A stretch of DNA of 12,485 nucleotides from Burkholderiales bacterium (GTDB taxonomy: Bacteria > Pseudomonadota > Gammaproteobacteria > Burkholderiales > JAEUOS01), in NCBI GenBank assembly GCA_947456845.1, contig CANGUJ010000071.1, forward strand, positions 1 to 12,485, read 5' to 3'. Shown here piece by piece: positions 1-6,148 of the stretch. The translations under genes were made by a program, and so were the position numbers. Position 1 is the stretch's first letter. Every line of letters starts with the position of its first letter. A model generated the notes under the pieces. It was not told the DNA's origin. It was given only the letters and a program-made list of their open reading frames with translations, and ran no database searches.

Positions 1-1
1 G

Positions 2-538
2 TTGCCCCGTGAAGGCGCAGCGGTGATTGTCTGCAACCATGTCAGCTTCGTTGACGCGCTGGTCATCATGGCCGCCTGCAAGCGCCCGATCCGCTTCGTG
101 ATGGACCACCGCGTCTTCGCCTGGCCCGTGCTCAACTTCGTCTTCCGCACCAGCCGCGCCATCCCCATTGCCCCGGCAAAGGAGGACGCGGGGATGCTGG
201 AGAAGGCTTTCGGAGAAGTCGGTCGCGCGCTCGCGGCCGGGGAGCTGGTCGGCATCTTTCCTGAAGGCGGGATCACCGCCGACGGCAGCATCCGCCCTTT
301 CCGCCCCGGCATCGCGCGCATCCTGGCACACAACCCGGTGCCGGTGGTGCCGCTGGCGCTGCGCGGGCTGTGGGGCAGCTTCTTCTCGCGCAAGCACGGC
401 CCGGCCATGACCCGGCCTTTCTGCCGCGGCATGTCCTCGCGAATCGAACTCGTCATCGGCGCGGCGATCCCCGCCGCCGACGCGACGCCGGAGCGGTTGC
501 AGGCCGCCGTCACGGCGCTGCGCGGCAGTGCCGCCTGA
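2..538 (+). CDS. PlsC-type 1-acylglycerol-3-phosphate acyltransferase domain, 5'-truncated
   Basis: Lysophospholipid acyltransferase domain that transfers an acyl chain to lysophosphatidate or a related lysophospholipid at the inner membrane. The visible part begins just before the catalytic HX4D motif (NHVSFVD, residues about 12-18) and contains the substrate-binding FPEGG motif (about 86-90) and a later PVVPLALRG strand. The motif sits unusually near the visible N-terminus and the frame is open to the window edge, so the TTG at base 2 is unlikely to be the real start. In many betaproteobacteria this same sequence type forms the C-terminal half of an MFS transporter-PlsC fusion (LplT-Aas-like), and I infer that here; a stand-alone PlsC of about 230-250 aa is the alternative. 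The family is clear, the architecture is not. It ends at TGA 536-538, which overlaps the left arm of an inverted repeat. Confidence 0.9.
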   Translation: MPREGAAVIVCNHVSFVDALVIMAACKRPIRFVMDHRVFAWPVLNFVFRTSRAIPIAPAKEDAGMLEKAFGEVGRALAAGELVGIFPEGGITADGSIRPFRPGIARILAHNPVPVVPLALRGLWGSFFSRKHGPAMTRPFCRGMSSRIELVIGAAIPAADATPERLQAAVTALRGSAA

Positions 539-591
539 GCCGGCATCGCGTCGGCTTGCGCCGCAACGGCGGCTTCAGGCGAATGCCGGCT
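538..591. repeat. nested inverted repeat between the acyltransferase and RidA-like genes
   Basis: Two perfect 9-bp arms, AGCCGGCAT at 538-546 and ATGCCGGCT at 583-591, enclose a second hairpin made of GCCGC (560-564) and GCGGC (569-573) around an AACG tetraloop. The left arm begins at the last base of the acyltransferase stop codon. The right arm lies in the spacer of the probable promoter of the next gene. It could end the upstream transcript or act as an operator; there is no classic U-tract. Confidence 0.4.
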
Positions 592-600
592 GCGTATACT
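574..600 (+). promoter_or_regulatory. probable sigma70-type promoter of the RidA-like gene
   Basis: A good -10 hexamer TATACT (595-600) stands 53 bases before the start codon in an otherwise GC-rich spacer. TTCAGG (574-579), 15 bases upstream, is a weak -35 candidate; the spacing is short, or 16 bases if CTTCAG (573-578) is used. Transcription would start near 607. Confidence 0.35.
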
Positions 601-652
601 TTCCTTACCCGCCGCGCCTTCCGCGCGTCGCGGAACATTCCAGGAGACAGCC

Positions 653-1117
653 ATGCCCGCCCACACCCGCCCGCACCAGGTCTCGCCGACAAACCCCGAC
701 CTGCACGAGATCCAGACCCGCCCCGAGCGCCGCGTCGACATGCCCTACGCGCCCGCGATGCGGGTGGTGGGCGGCGCCGACCTGCTGTTCATCTCCGGCG
801 CCACGCCTTCGCCGCTGTATCACCGCCACCCGCACGAACTGCACGAGCACGACCATCCCGCGTCGATCCGCGAGCAGGCGCGGCGCGCCATGGAGAACGT
901 CCGCGGCATCCTCGAGCACGAGGGACTGCGCTGGACCGATGTAATCAAGGTCACCAAGTACCTGACGGACATGCGCGACATGGACGGCCTGGTGACGGTG
1001 ATGGCCGAGTATTTCGGCGACTGGACCCCGGCCAGCACCACGGTATGCGTGAACCAGCTCTCCACGCCGGGCGCGCGGGTGGAACTCGAGATGGTGGCCG
1101 CCTATCCGAAGCGCTGA
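653..1117 (+). CDS. RidA (YjgF/YER057c/UK114) family protein, non-canonical
   Basis: Small cytoplasmic protein of the Rid superfamily, which normally forms trimers; canonical RidA hydrolyses reactive enamine/imine intermediates to ketoacids. At 154 aa it is longer than the usual 125-130 because of an N-terminal extension of about 25 residues and a histidine-rich loop (residues 57-68, six histidines). Family signatures are the LLFISGATP strand (44-52), the EQARRAMENVRGIL helix (74-87), DVIKVTKYLTDM (96-107) and the C-terminal VELEMVA strand (143-149). Aligned by eye to E. coli RidA, the carboxylate-binding Arg105 falls on Ser128, while the acidic residue near E120 is kept (E144). It therefore probably belongs to one of the Rid subfamilies without deaminase activity. 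The start is supported by an AGGAGA Shine-Dalgarno sequence just upstream. It appears monocistronic. Confidence 0.9.
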   Translation: MPAHTRPHQVSPTNPDLHEIQTRPERRVDMPYAPAMRVVGGADLLFISGATPSPLYHRHPHELHEHDHPASIREQARRAMENVRGILEHEGLRWTDVIKVTKYLTDMRDMDGLVTVMAEYFGDWTPASTTVCVNQLSTPGARVELEMVAAYPKR

Positions 1118-1121
1118 AGTC

Positions 1122-1190
1122 GCGCAGGCAGGGCCTGGTCCTGCGCCGCCGGCGGCCCGTCTCCGCGCGCGCCGATCCGCGGGTATCGGC
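1122..1190 (+). terminator. possible tandem hairpins after the RidA-like gene
   Basis: Five bases after the stop codon, GCGCAGG (1122-1128) can pair with CCTGCGC (1140-1146). A second 6-bp stem, GCCGAT (1171-1176) with ATCGGC (1185-1190), follows. Neither has a T-run, so this is only a weak terminator or RNA-stability candidate. Confidence 0.25.
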
Positions 1191-1210
1191 TGCATGCAAG
1201 GTCTGAAGCC

Positions 1211-1468
1211 ATGATTGAAATGCGCCCCTTTATCATCGCCCCGTGGCTCTTGGCCAGCGCCGCGTTCGGCCACGCGGCGTTGCCCCCGAAGTACCTCGAA
1301 GTCGACGAGTTCGGCAAGTGCCTTGCGGAGCAATCCAAGGGCACATACACGGCCTGGTGCATGCCGGTGAAGCGGCCCAAGGCATGCCCCAGGCCAAGTT
1401 GGGAGCAATTGCGCACGCTGAAGGGGCGGGATGCGGTGCCGCCTTGCCCTGCCAAGGCGCCCGGCTAG
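1211..1468 (+). CDS. small secreted four-cysteine protein of unknown function
   Basis: I do not recognise this 85-aa protein. It has a convincing Sec signal peptide: hydrophobic core IIAPWLLASAAF (residues 8-19) and a likely signal-peptidase site after FGHA (about 22). The mature part of about 63 residues contains exactly four cysteines (37, 50, 59, 79), suggesting two disulfides formed in the periplasm, and many lysines and prolines, including a PPCPAKAPG tail. An AAGG ribosome site (1198-1201) lies nine bases before ATG 1211. An internal ATG at 1220 would also leave a usable signal peptide. There are no membrane segments beyond the signal and no catalytic motif. Its neighbours, a RidA homologue and a MAPEG protein, give no clear functional hint. 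Confidence 0.6.
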   Translation: MIEMRPFIIAPWLLASAAFGHAALPPKYLEVDEFGKCLAEQSKGTYTAWCMPVKRPKACPRPSWEQLRTLKGRDAVPPCPAKAPG

Positions 1469-1608
1469 TTCGAGCGGGCCGGGTCAGGCTTCGCCGTATC
1501 GCACCGGTCGGCGATGCGCTGCCGGCGGCGGTTATGCTCCGGGCGCGCGCTGCGTGAGAATGCAAGACCCGGGCGCGCCGCCGCCCACCCCCCAATTGGA
1601 GAGTTGCC

Positions 1609-2001
1609 ATGACCATCGCCGAATCCTGCATCATCGTCGCCTGTTTCCTGCCCATCGTCTGCGCCGGCATCGCCAAATGGAAGGGCTTCGGCAGGCCGCG
1701 CCGCGAAGGCGGCTTCGACAACCACAACCCGCGCCAGTGGCTGGCCGGGCTCGAAGGCTGGCAGGCGCGCGCCAACGCCGCCCAGCAGAACAGTTTCGAG
1801 GCCCTGCCGCTGTTCATCGCGGGGGTATTGGTGGCCGGGCGCGCGGGCGGGGCGCAGGCCGCCGTCGACATGCTCGCCGCGTTGTTCATCGCCGCGCGCG
1901 CCGGCTACATCGGCGCCTATCTGGCCGATCGCGCCAACCTGCGCACGCTGCTGTGGCTCGCGGGCGTGGCCTGCAGCGTGGCGTTGTTTTTCGTCCGCTA
2001 G
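1609..2001 (+). CDS. MAPEG-family integral membrane protein
   Basis: A 130-aa inner-membrane protein of the MAPEG superfamily (membrane-associated proteins in eicosanoid and glutathione metabolism). Four hydrophobic segments are visible at about residues 3-23, 63-80, 85-106 and 112-129. The family hallmark is the loop and second-helix sequence around residues 39-68, with NPRQWLAGLEGWQARANAAQ followed by NSFEALPLF; the RAGYIGAYLAD stretch (97-107) and a following NLR are also typical. Eukaryotic members are glutathione transferases or peroxidases; bacterial homologues of this short type are largely uncharacterised, so glutathione-dependent activity is only inferred. GGAGAG just upstream supports ATG 1609. 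A TATGCT hexamer (1533-1538) could be a -10 box but has no clear -35. Its length is normal for the family. Confidence 0.88.
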   Translation: MTIAESCIIVACFLPIVCAGIAKWKGFGRPRREGGFDNHNPRQWLAGLEGWQARANAAQQNSFEALPLFIAGVLVAGRAGGAQAAVDMLAALFIAARAGYIGAYLADRANLRTLLWLAGVACSVALFFVR

Positions 2002-2160
2002 GCGGCGCGCATGTACCCGTGGGCCGGTATGACCCCACGCCTGGCCCGGGCCGTACTCGGGCACAATAAGGGGCATCTCCACGCGCTGGCGGCCGGTCGG
2101 CCATGGCGCCTTGCCTCGCGGTGCTGTTCGGCATGCCTCGACAAAAACGGGAGTTCGTGA

Positions 2161-2586
2161 TTGAAACGGTCCAGGACGATTCCGCTTGCCGTGATCGGCA
2201 CACTGACCCTGGTCGCAGGCAGTGAAAAGGCGCGCGAGGAGGCGCCAATGCGGCTCACGCAGGAGTTCTATTCCAGCCGCGACGACTGCGAGAAGGACTG
2301 GGGTCCCGAACCGGAAAACTGCACGCCGACCGAGGCGCCGGCCAATTTCGACGAGTCGCGGGTGAGTGACCACAGCCGCACAGGCTATGGCTTCGTCGGC
2401 CCGCGCTACTACTGGGATCGTTCCATAGCCCATCCGGTCGCGGTGCTGCCGAACGGCCAGACCCGCGTGATCACCGGGTCGCGTTTCGCGCGCGGCGCAC
2501 CCTCGACCGCCAAGGCGGCCTCGGTGACCCCGGTCTCGCGCGGCGGCTTCGGTCGTTCGGCCCACGCCTCCTCCTCGGGAGGCTGA
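2161..2586 (+). CDS. DUF1190 (YgiB/YjfM-like) envelope protein with altered lipobox
   Basis: A 141-aa member of the DUF1190/UPF0441 family. Signs are the MKRSRTIPL start, an N-terminal hydrophobic segment (7-20), an acidic DDCEKDWG region with two cysteines (43, 54), a Tyr/Arg-rich VGPRYYWDR centre (79-87), and a Gly/Ser-rich tail, GGFGRSAHASSSGG, characteristic of YgiB. Homologues usually have LAGC-type lipoboxes and are predicted lipoproteins; here the box reads TLVAGSEK, with Ser21 where the cysteine is expected (codon AGT at 2221), so lipidation should fail. Translation starts at TTG 2161, seven bases after a GGGAG ribosome site, where the family's N-terminus is expected. A CACAAT hexamer (2062-2067) is a weak -10 candidate. 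The stop lies five bases before the ATP-grasp gene, so the two are surely co-transcribed. Confidence 0.82.
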   Translation: MKRSRTIPLAVIGTLTLVAGSEKAREEAPMRLTQEFYSSRDDCEKDWGPEPENCTPTEAPANFDESRVSDHSRTGYGFVGPRYYWDRSIAHPVAVLPNGQTRVITGSRFARGAPSTAKAASVTPVSRGGFGRSAHASSSGG

Positions 2587-2591
2587 AAGAG

Positions 2592-3707
2592 ATGGAACGG
2601 GTGCCCATCACGCCGCGCCCCCATCTTGCCCGGCGCCTCGAATCCATCGGGCTGTCGTTCCACTCGTGGGACGACTACTGGAAGGAAGACGTCTGCTATC
2701 GCTTCACCCTCGCGCAGGTTGAAACCATCGAGGCAGCCGCCGAGGAGTTGCACGGCATGTGCGTGGCCGCGGCACGCCACGTGGTAGCGCAGGGGCGCCT
2801 GGAACAGCTTGGCATTCCAGAGCCCTGCTGGGATGCCATTGCCGATTCCCTGCGCCGCGAGGAGTTCAGCGTTTACGGGCGCTTCGACCTTGCCTATGAC
2901 GGCGCCGGGCCGCCCAAGCTGCTCGAATACAACGCCGACACGCCGACCTCGCTGCTCGAATCGGCGGTCGCGCAGTGGTACTGGCTGGAGGATTGCTGCC
3001 CGAACGCCGACCAGTTCAATTCGCTGCACGAGCGTCTGGTCGAGCGTTGGCGTTCGTTGCCTGGCGCCGGCCCGGTGCACCTGGCGTCGCTGCGCGACAA
3101 CGAGGAGGACTGGGTGACCACCACCTACATGCAGGACACCGTCACGCAGGCCGGACGCGCGGCGAAATACCTGCACATCGAGGATATCGGCTGGGACGCG
3201 GGCAGGGAGGCCTACGTCGACCTCGAAGGCGAGGCGATCGAGACTTTGTTCAAGCTCTATCCGTGGGAATGGATGCTGCGCGAGGAATTCGGCGCGCACG
3301 TTGCCGGCAGCGGCACGCGCTTCGTCGAACCGCTGTGGAAATCGCTGCTCTCGTGCAAGGGCATCCTGCCGGTGCTGTGGGAACTCTATCCCGGCCATCC
3401 CAACCTGCTGCCTGCCTACTTCGAGCCCGGGCGACTCGACGCGTTCGTGAAGAAACCGCTCTACTCGCGCGAGGGCGCCAACATCGAATTGCATGCGGGC
3501 GGTCGAGTATTGACCGGCGCGCCCGGCGACTACGGCGCCGAGGGCTTCGTCTACCAGGGCGCGGCGGCCATGCGCGAATTCGGCGGCAGGTATCCGGTGA
3601 TCGGCGCCTGGATCGTCGGCCGCGAACCAGCCGGCATGTGCATCCGCGAGGACCGCGCGCCGATCACCACCAACATGAGCAACTTCGTACCCCACTACTT
3701 CACCTGA
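2592..3707 (+). CDS. ygiC: YgiC/YjfC-like ATP-grasp ligase (glutathionylspermidine synthase family)
   Basis: A 371-aa cytoplasmic ATP-grasp enzyme of the GspS C-terminal domain family, predicted to form an amide bond between a carboxylate and an amine at the cost of ATP; the true substrate of YgiC/YjfC proteins is unsettled. The length matches YgiC (about 386 aa), and the amidase half of E. coli Gsp is absent. Visible motifs include WDDYWKEDVCYRF (26-38), GRFDLAYDG (96-104) with Arg97 and Asp99, LLEYNADTPTSLLE (110-123) with Glu112 and Asn114 in the positions of the GspS Mg/ATP ligands, EPLWKSLLSCKGILP (246-260), VKKPLYSREGANI (286-298) for nucleotide binding, and the C-terminal NMSNFVPHYF. 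GGGAGG (2577-2582), inside the end of the preceding gene, serves ATG 2592. It forms an operon with the DUF1190 and DUF350 genes, the same partners as in enterobacteria. Confidence 0.93.
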   Translation: MERVPITPRPHLARRLESIGLSFHSWDDYWKEDVCYRFTLAQVETIEAAAEELHGMCVAAARHVVAQGRLEQLGIPEPCWDAIADSLRREEFSVYGRFDLAYDGAGPPKLLEYNADTPTSLLESAVAQWYWLEDCCPNADQFNSLHERLVERWRSLPGAGPVHLASLRDNEEDWVTTTYMQDTVTQAGRAAKYLHIEDIGWDAGREAYVDLEGEAIETLFKLYPWEWMLREEFGAHVAGSGTRFVEPLWKSLLSCKGILPVLWELYPGHPNLLPAYFEPGRLDAFVKKPLYSREGANIELHAGGRVLTGAPGDYGAEGFVYQGAAAMREFGGRYPVIGAWIVGREPAGMCIREDRAPITTNMSNFVPHYFT

Positions 3708-3718
3708 AGGAAGCGCCC

Positions 3719-4096
3719 TTGCACGCCTTTCTCGCTTTTCTCTCCTACTTTGCGACCGCAGTCGCGCTGCTCGCGGCCTTCGTGTTTCTATACGTCAGGT
3801 TCACGCCCTACAACGAATTCGCCCTGATCGCGCAGAACAACCAGGCCGCTGCCATCACGCTGGCCGGTGCGGCGCTCGGCTTCACCTTCCCGCTGCTCTC
3901 GTCCATCTATTTCACGCAAGGCCTGCTGGAAATGGCGAAATGGGCGACCGTCACCTGCGTGATTCAGTTGCTGGTGTTCACGGTCATGCGCCGCCAGGCC
4001 AGGCATATCGAGGCCGGACACACCGCGGCGGCCATACTCCTGGCCTCGCTGTCGGTCTGCGTCGGACTCATCAATGCCCTTTGCATCAGCCACTGA
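3719..4096 (+). CDS. yjfL: DUF350 (YjfL-like) inner-membrane protein, TTG start
   Basis: A 125-aa membrane protein with four predicted transmembrane helices (about residues 5-26, 44-64, 73-90 and 100-121). It matches the DUF350/YjfL family: the loop TPYNEFALIAQNNQAAAI (29-46) and the following LGFTFPLLSSI are diagnostic, and E. coli YjfL (about 132 aa) has the same layout with a TPHNE loop. I choose TTG 3719 because AAGGAAG (3707-3713) lies just before it, it follows the ligase stop by 11 bases, and the protein then begins exactly where YjfL homologues do. There is no ATG in the first part of the frame, and the longer open frame upstream only shadows the ligase. DUF350 proteins repeatedly accompany the YgiC/YjfC ligase and DUF1190 proteins. 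A role in envelope modification or stress is plausible but unproven. Confidence 0.87.
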   Translation: MHAFLAFLSYFATAVALLAAFVFLYVRFTPYNEFALIAQNNQAAAITLAGAALGFTFPLLSSIYFTQGLLEMAKWATVTCVIQLLVFTVMRRQARHIEAGHTAAAILLASLSVCVGLINALCISH

Positions 4097-4158
4097 CACT
4101 GCGACTGACGCCCTGCTCCTGCGCGGGGGCGCCCGGCGAAGAGGCCTGGCGGACTCGG

Positions 4159-5136
4159 CTACAGCTGGATCAGCACCTTCGCATTCGCCCCCGCCTCCAC
4201 CCGTTCATGCGCCGCGACGATCTCGTCGAGCCGGTAGAGCGCCGGTTCCGGATGCGTCAACAGGCCCGCCTCGAGCAGCTGCGTCACGCCCGCGATGGTC
4301 TCGCGCATCTGCTGGGCGGGCAGGCGATAGACGATGAAGAAATACATGGTCACGAAGTTGGTGATCATCGGCCCGAAGGGCACGCTCACGTCCCTGGCGT
4401 TGGAGCCGTAGATCACCGCCTTGCCGCCGAACTCGAGCCAGGCGGCGTAGTGCCGGCCGTTGCCGGCGCCGTCGAGGTCGATGATGCAGGACGCGCCGCG
4501 GCCGCCCGTCAGTGCCTTGACGCGCGAGGCGACGTCTTCCTCGCGGTAGTTGAGCGTCTCGTGCGCGCCGGCCGCGCGCGCGATGGCGGCCTTGGCGGGG
4601 CTGCTGATGAGGGCGATCACGCGCGCCCCCGCGATTCTCGCCAGCTGCGTGGCGTAGTGGCCCACGCTGCCGGCAGCGCCGGCGACGATCACCGTGCGGC
4701 CGATCAGGCTGCCGCACGCCGCCACCGCGTGGAACGCCGTCATCAGGGGTATGCCGATCGAGGCGCCCGCCTCGAAGGATACGCCGGCGGGCAGCGGGAC
4801 CGCCTGCGCCGCGGGCAATGCGATGTACTCGGCGGCGGTGCCGAATGGCCGTTCCCACTGGCCGTTGTAGACCCACACGCGGCGGCCGGCGAGCGCACCA
4901 TCGACGCCCGCGCCGAGGGCGTCGATCACCCCGGCGCCGTCGCTGTGCGGCACGGTGACGGGAAAATTCCAGCCACGGTTGGACGCGCCGCTGCGCGACT
5001 TCACGTCGGAGGGGTTGGCGCCCGAGAAGGCAAGCCTGACGCGCACTTCCCCGGGACCGGGTTGCGGAGTGGGCAATTCCTCGATTCTGAGGACTTCGGC
5101 GGCGGGGCCGGTGGTCTTGTAGGTGGCTGCGCGCAT
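4159..5136 (-). CDS. zinc-independent MDR oxidoreductase, quinone oxidoreductase-like
   Basis: A 325-aa medium-chain dehydrogenase/reductase of the NADPH:quinone oxidoreductase branch, cytoplasmic. It has an N-terminal GroES-like domain (about 1-120, with SGANPSDVKSRSG at 38-50 and PHSDGAGVI at 63-71), then a Rossmann domain whose nucleotide-binding motif AGAAGSVG lies at residues 152-159. The catalytic-zinc ligands of alcohol dehydrogenases and the structural-zinc cysteine cluster are both absent, pointing to reduction of an activated C=C bond or a quinone rather than alcohol oxidation. The start MRAATYKTTG is typical for the family. No Shine-Dalgarno is visible, so translation may depend on coupling to the SDR gene 43 bases upstream. 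It is the last gene of the minus-strand operon that begins with the P450, and meets the DUF350 gene tail to tail. Confidence 0.9.
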   Translation of the reverse strand: MRAATYKTTGPAAEVLRIEELPTPQPGPGEVRVRLAFSGANPSDVKSRSGASNRGWNFPVTVPHSDGAGVIDALGAGVDGALAGRRVWVYNGQWERPFGTAAEYIALPAAQAVPLPAGVSFEAGASIGIPLMTAFHAVAACGSLIGRTVIVAGAAGSVGHYATQLARIAGARVIALISSPAKAAIARAAGAHETLNYREEDVASRVKALTGGRGASCIIDLDGAGNGRHYAAWLEFGGKAVIYGSNARDVSVPFGPMITNFVTMYFFIVYRLPAQQMRETIAGVTQLLEAGLLTHPEPALYRLDEIVAAHERVEAGANAKVLIQL

Positions 5137-5179
5137 GGCGGTGGCGGATTGTGATGAAGGTTTGAAAGAGGGCGGCGCG

Positions 5180-5965
5180 TCAGTCTTCGAGCACCGGTGG
5201 GTCGAACCAGTTGGTGAGCGAAATGCCGCCGTCGATCACGATCGCGGCGCCGGTCACGTAGCCGGAAATGCGGTTCGAGAGCACGGCCAGCGCGAGCGGC
5301 GCCAGGTCGTCGCTCCTGCCCAGGCGGCCGAGCGGGATATGGCGCGCCAGCGTCGGGTCGGCCACGAACCCGCCGGCGGCGATCGCGCCCGGCACCAGCG
5401 CGTTGACGCGGATGTTGTAGCGCCCGAGGGTCTTGGCGAACTCCTTGACCAGCATGGCCAGCGCCGCCTTGGAGGTGCTGTAATGCGGCAGGTTGCGCGG
5501 CGTCTCGGCATGCAGCGAGGTGAGGTAGAGCATGGAGCCCGGCACACCGGCCGCGATCAGTGCCCTGGAGACCTCGCGCCCGAGATGGAAGCCGGCATCG
5601 ACATTGACCGCGCGCATGCGTTCCCAGGTGTCGTCGGTGACCGCCAGCGCATGGTCGGCCTCGCGGCGCGGCGGCGCGGCGCTGTGCACGAAATGCGTGA
5701 TCAGGCCCAGCGCGGACCTGCTGTCGGCCAGCAGGCGGTCGCATTCGGCGCGCAAGGCAAGATCGCCCACCCAGGGAATCGCCAGGCCGGGTTGCGCCGC
5801 GGCGGCCACGGCGGCGGCGACCGTCTCGGCCTTGATGTCGGCAAAGACGGTGCGCACGCCCTCGCCCACCAGGGCGAGCGCGACGGCGCGGCCAATGCCG
5901 TTGCCGGCGCCGGTGACCAGCGCGGTTTCGCGCGCAGGGTCGAAGGGGGCATCGAAAATCGGCAT
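5180..5965 (-). CDS. short-chain dehydrogenase/reductase (SDR)
   Basis: A 261-aa classical SDR, an NAD(P)-dependent alcohol/ketone oxidoreductase. The cofactor motif TGAGNGIG is at residues 18-25, the active-site tetrad is probably Asn121, Ser150, Tyr162 and Lys166 (YSTSK), and the C-terminus carries the usual PGAI (192-195) and GAAIVIDGG (239-247) motifs. The conserved NNAG is replaced by HSAA (94-97), an uncommon variant, and Ser150 is 12 rather than the usual 13 residues before Tyr162. Asp43 after the second strand suggests NAD(H) preference. I start it at ATG 5965 (MPIFDAPFDP) because this gives normal SDR length; the frame stays open to 6124 but the extra 53 residues are arginine-rich and not SDR-like. 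No good ribosome site precedes 5965, but a short reading frame ends 2 bases upstream, so coupled translation is likely. A role acting on P450 products is inferred. Confidence 0.9.
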   Translation of the reverse strand: MPIFDAPFDPARETALVTGAGNGIGRAVALALVGEGVRTVFADIKAETVAAAVAAAAQPGLAIPWVGDLALRAECDRLLADSRSALGLITHFVHSAAPPRREADHALAVTDDTWERMRAVNVDAGFHLGREVSRALIAAGVPGSMLYLTSLHAETPRNLPHYSTSKAALAMLVKEFAKTLGRYNIRVNALVPGAIAAGGFVADPTLARHIPLGRLGRSDDLAPLALAVLSNRISGYVTGAAIVIDGGISLTNWFDPPVLED

Positions 5966-5967
5966 CG

Positions 5968-6060
5968 CTAGCGCGCCGCCTGTGCGAAGGACACGTCGGG
6001 CGTCATGAAGATCGCCGGCATGGCATGGCGGCAGGCGATGGCGGGGTCGACGACGGGCAT
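5968..6060 (-). CDS. possible 30-aa leader peptide gene, coupled to the SDR
   Basis: A 30-codon frame starting MPVVDPAIACRHAMPAIFMT and ending FAQAAR. Its ATG follows the strongest Shine-Dalgarno in the region (AAGGAGG, 6065-6071, spacer 4), and its TAG ends two bases before the SDR ATG, which has no good site of its own. This is the arrangement of a translated leader that delivers ribosomes to the next gene. I do not recognise the peptide. It has one cysteine, four methionines and no obvious signal or membrane segment. It could be a real microprotein, a regulatory leader, or the remnant of a lost gene. A TTATCT hexamer on this strand (6080-6085) might be a -10 box, without a -35. Confidence 0.4.
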   Translation of the reverse strand: MPVVDPAIACRHAMPAIFMTPDVSFAQAAR

Positions 6061-6064
6061 GCTT

Positions 6065-6071
6065 CCTCCTT
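6065..6071 (-). promoter_or_regulatory. strong Shine-Dalgarno upstream of the SDR
   Basis: AAGGAGG on the minus strand, four bases before ATG 6060 and about 100 bases before the chosen SDR start. It is listed because it supports a short coding frame rather than the SDR start directly. Confidence 0.6.
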
Positions 6072-6148
6072 GGTGGGCAAGATAACGATTCGCGGCCGGC
6101 GGCGTGGCCCGGCGGGCGTGCCATCCTACGCCATGTGGATCGGGAGCG

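Noticed and set aside
605..1408. A 267-codon minus-strand open frame across the RidA-like gene
   Set aside because: Antisense shadow of a recognised gene; low-complexity His/Arg/Gly product.
1465..2565. A 366-codon minus-strand open frame across the MAPEG and DUF1190 genes
   Set aside because: Composition is Arg/Gly/Ala-rich without motifs, while the plus strand holds two recognised families with ribosome sites.
2409..3695. A 428-codon open frame on the minus strand across the ATP-grasp gene
   Set aside because: It lies antisense to a gene with clear family motifs, has no recognisable domain and reflects the scarcity of stop codons in GC-rich DNA.
4097..4158. Terminator between the convergent DUF350 and MDR genes
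   Set aside because: The gap holds a self-complementary GGGCGCCC core but no stem with a T-run, so nothing can be claimed.
3940..5154. A 404-codon plus-strand open frame across the MDR gene
   Set aside because: Antisense shadow of the quinone-oxidoreductase-like gene; no family resemblance.
5966..6124. N-terminal extension of the SDR up to an ATG at 6124
   Set aside because: The added 53 residues are arginine-rich and not SDR-like, and no ribosome site precedes 6124; the start at 5965 gives normal length.
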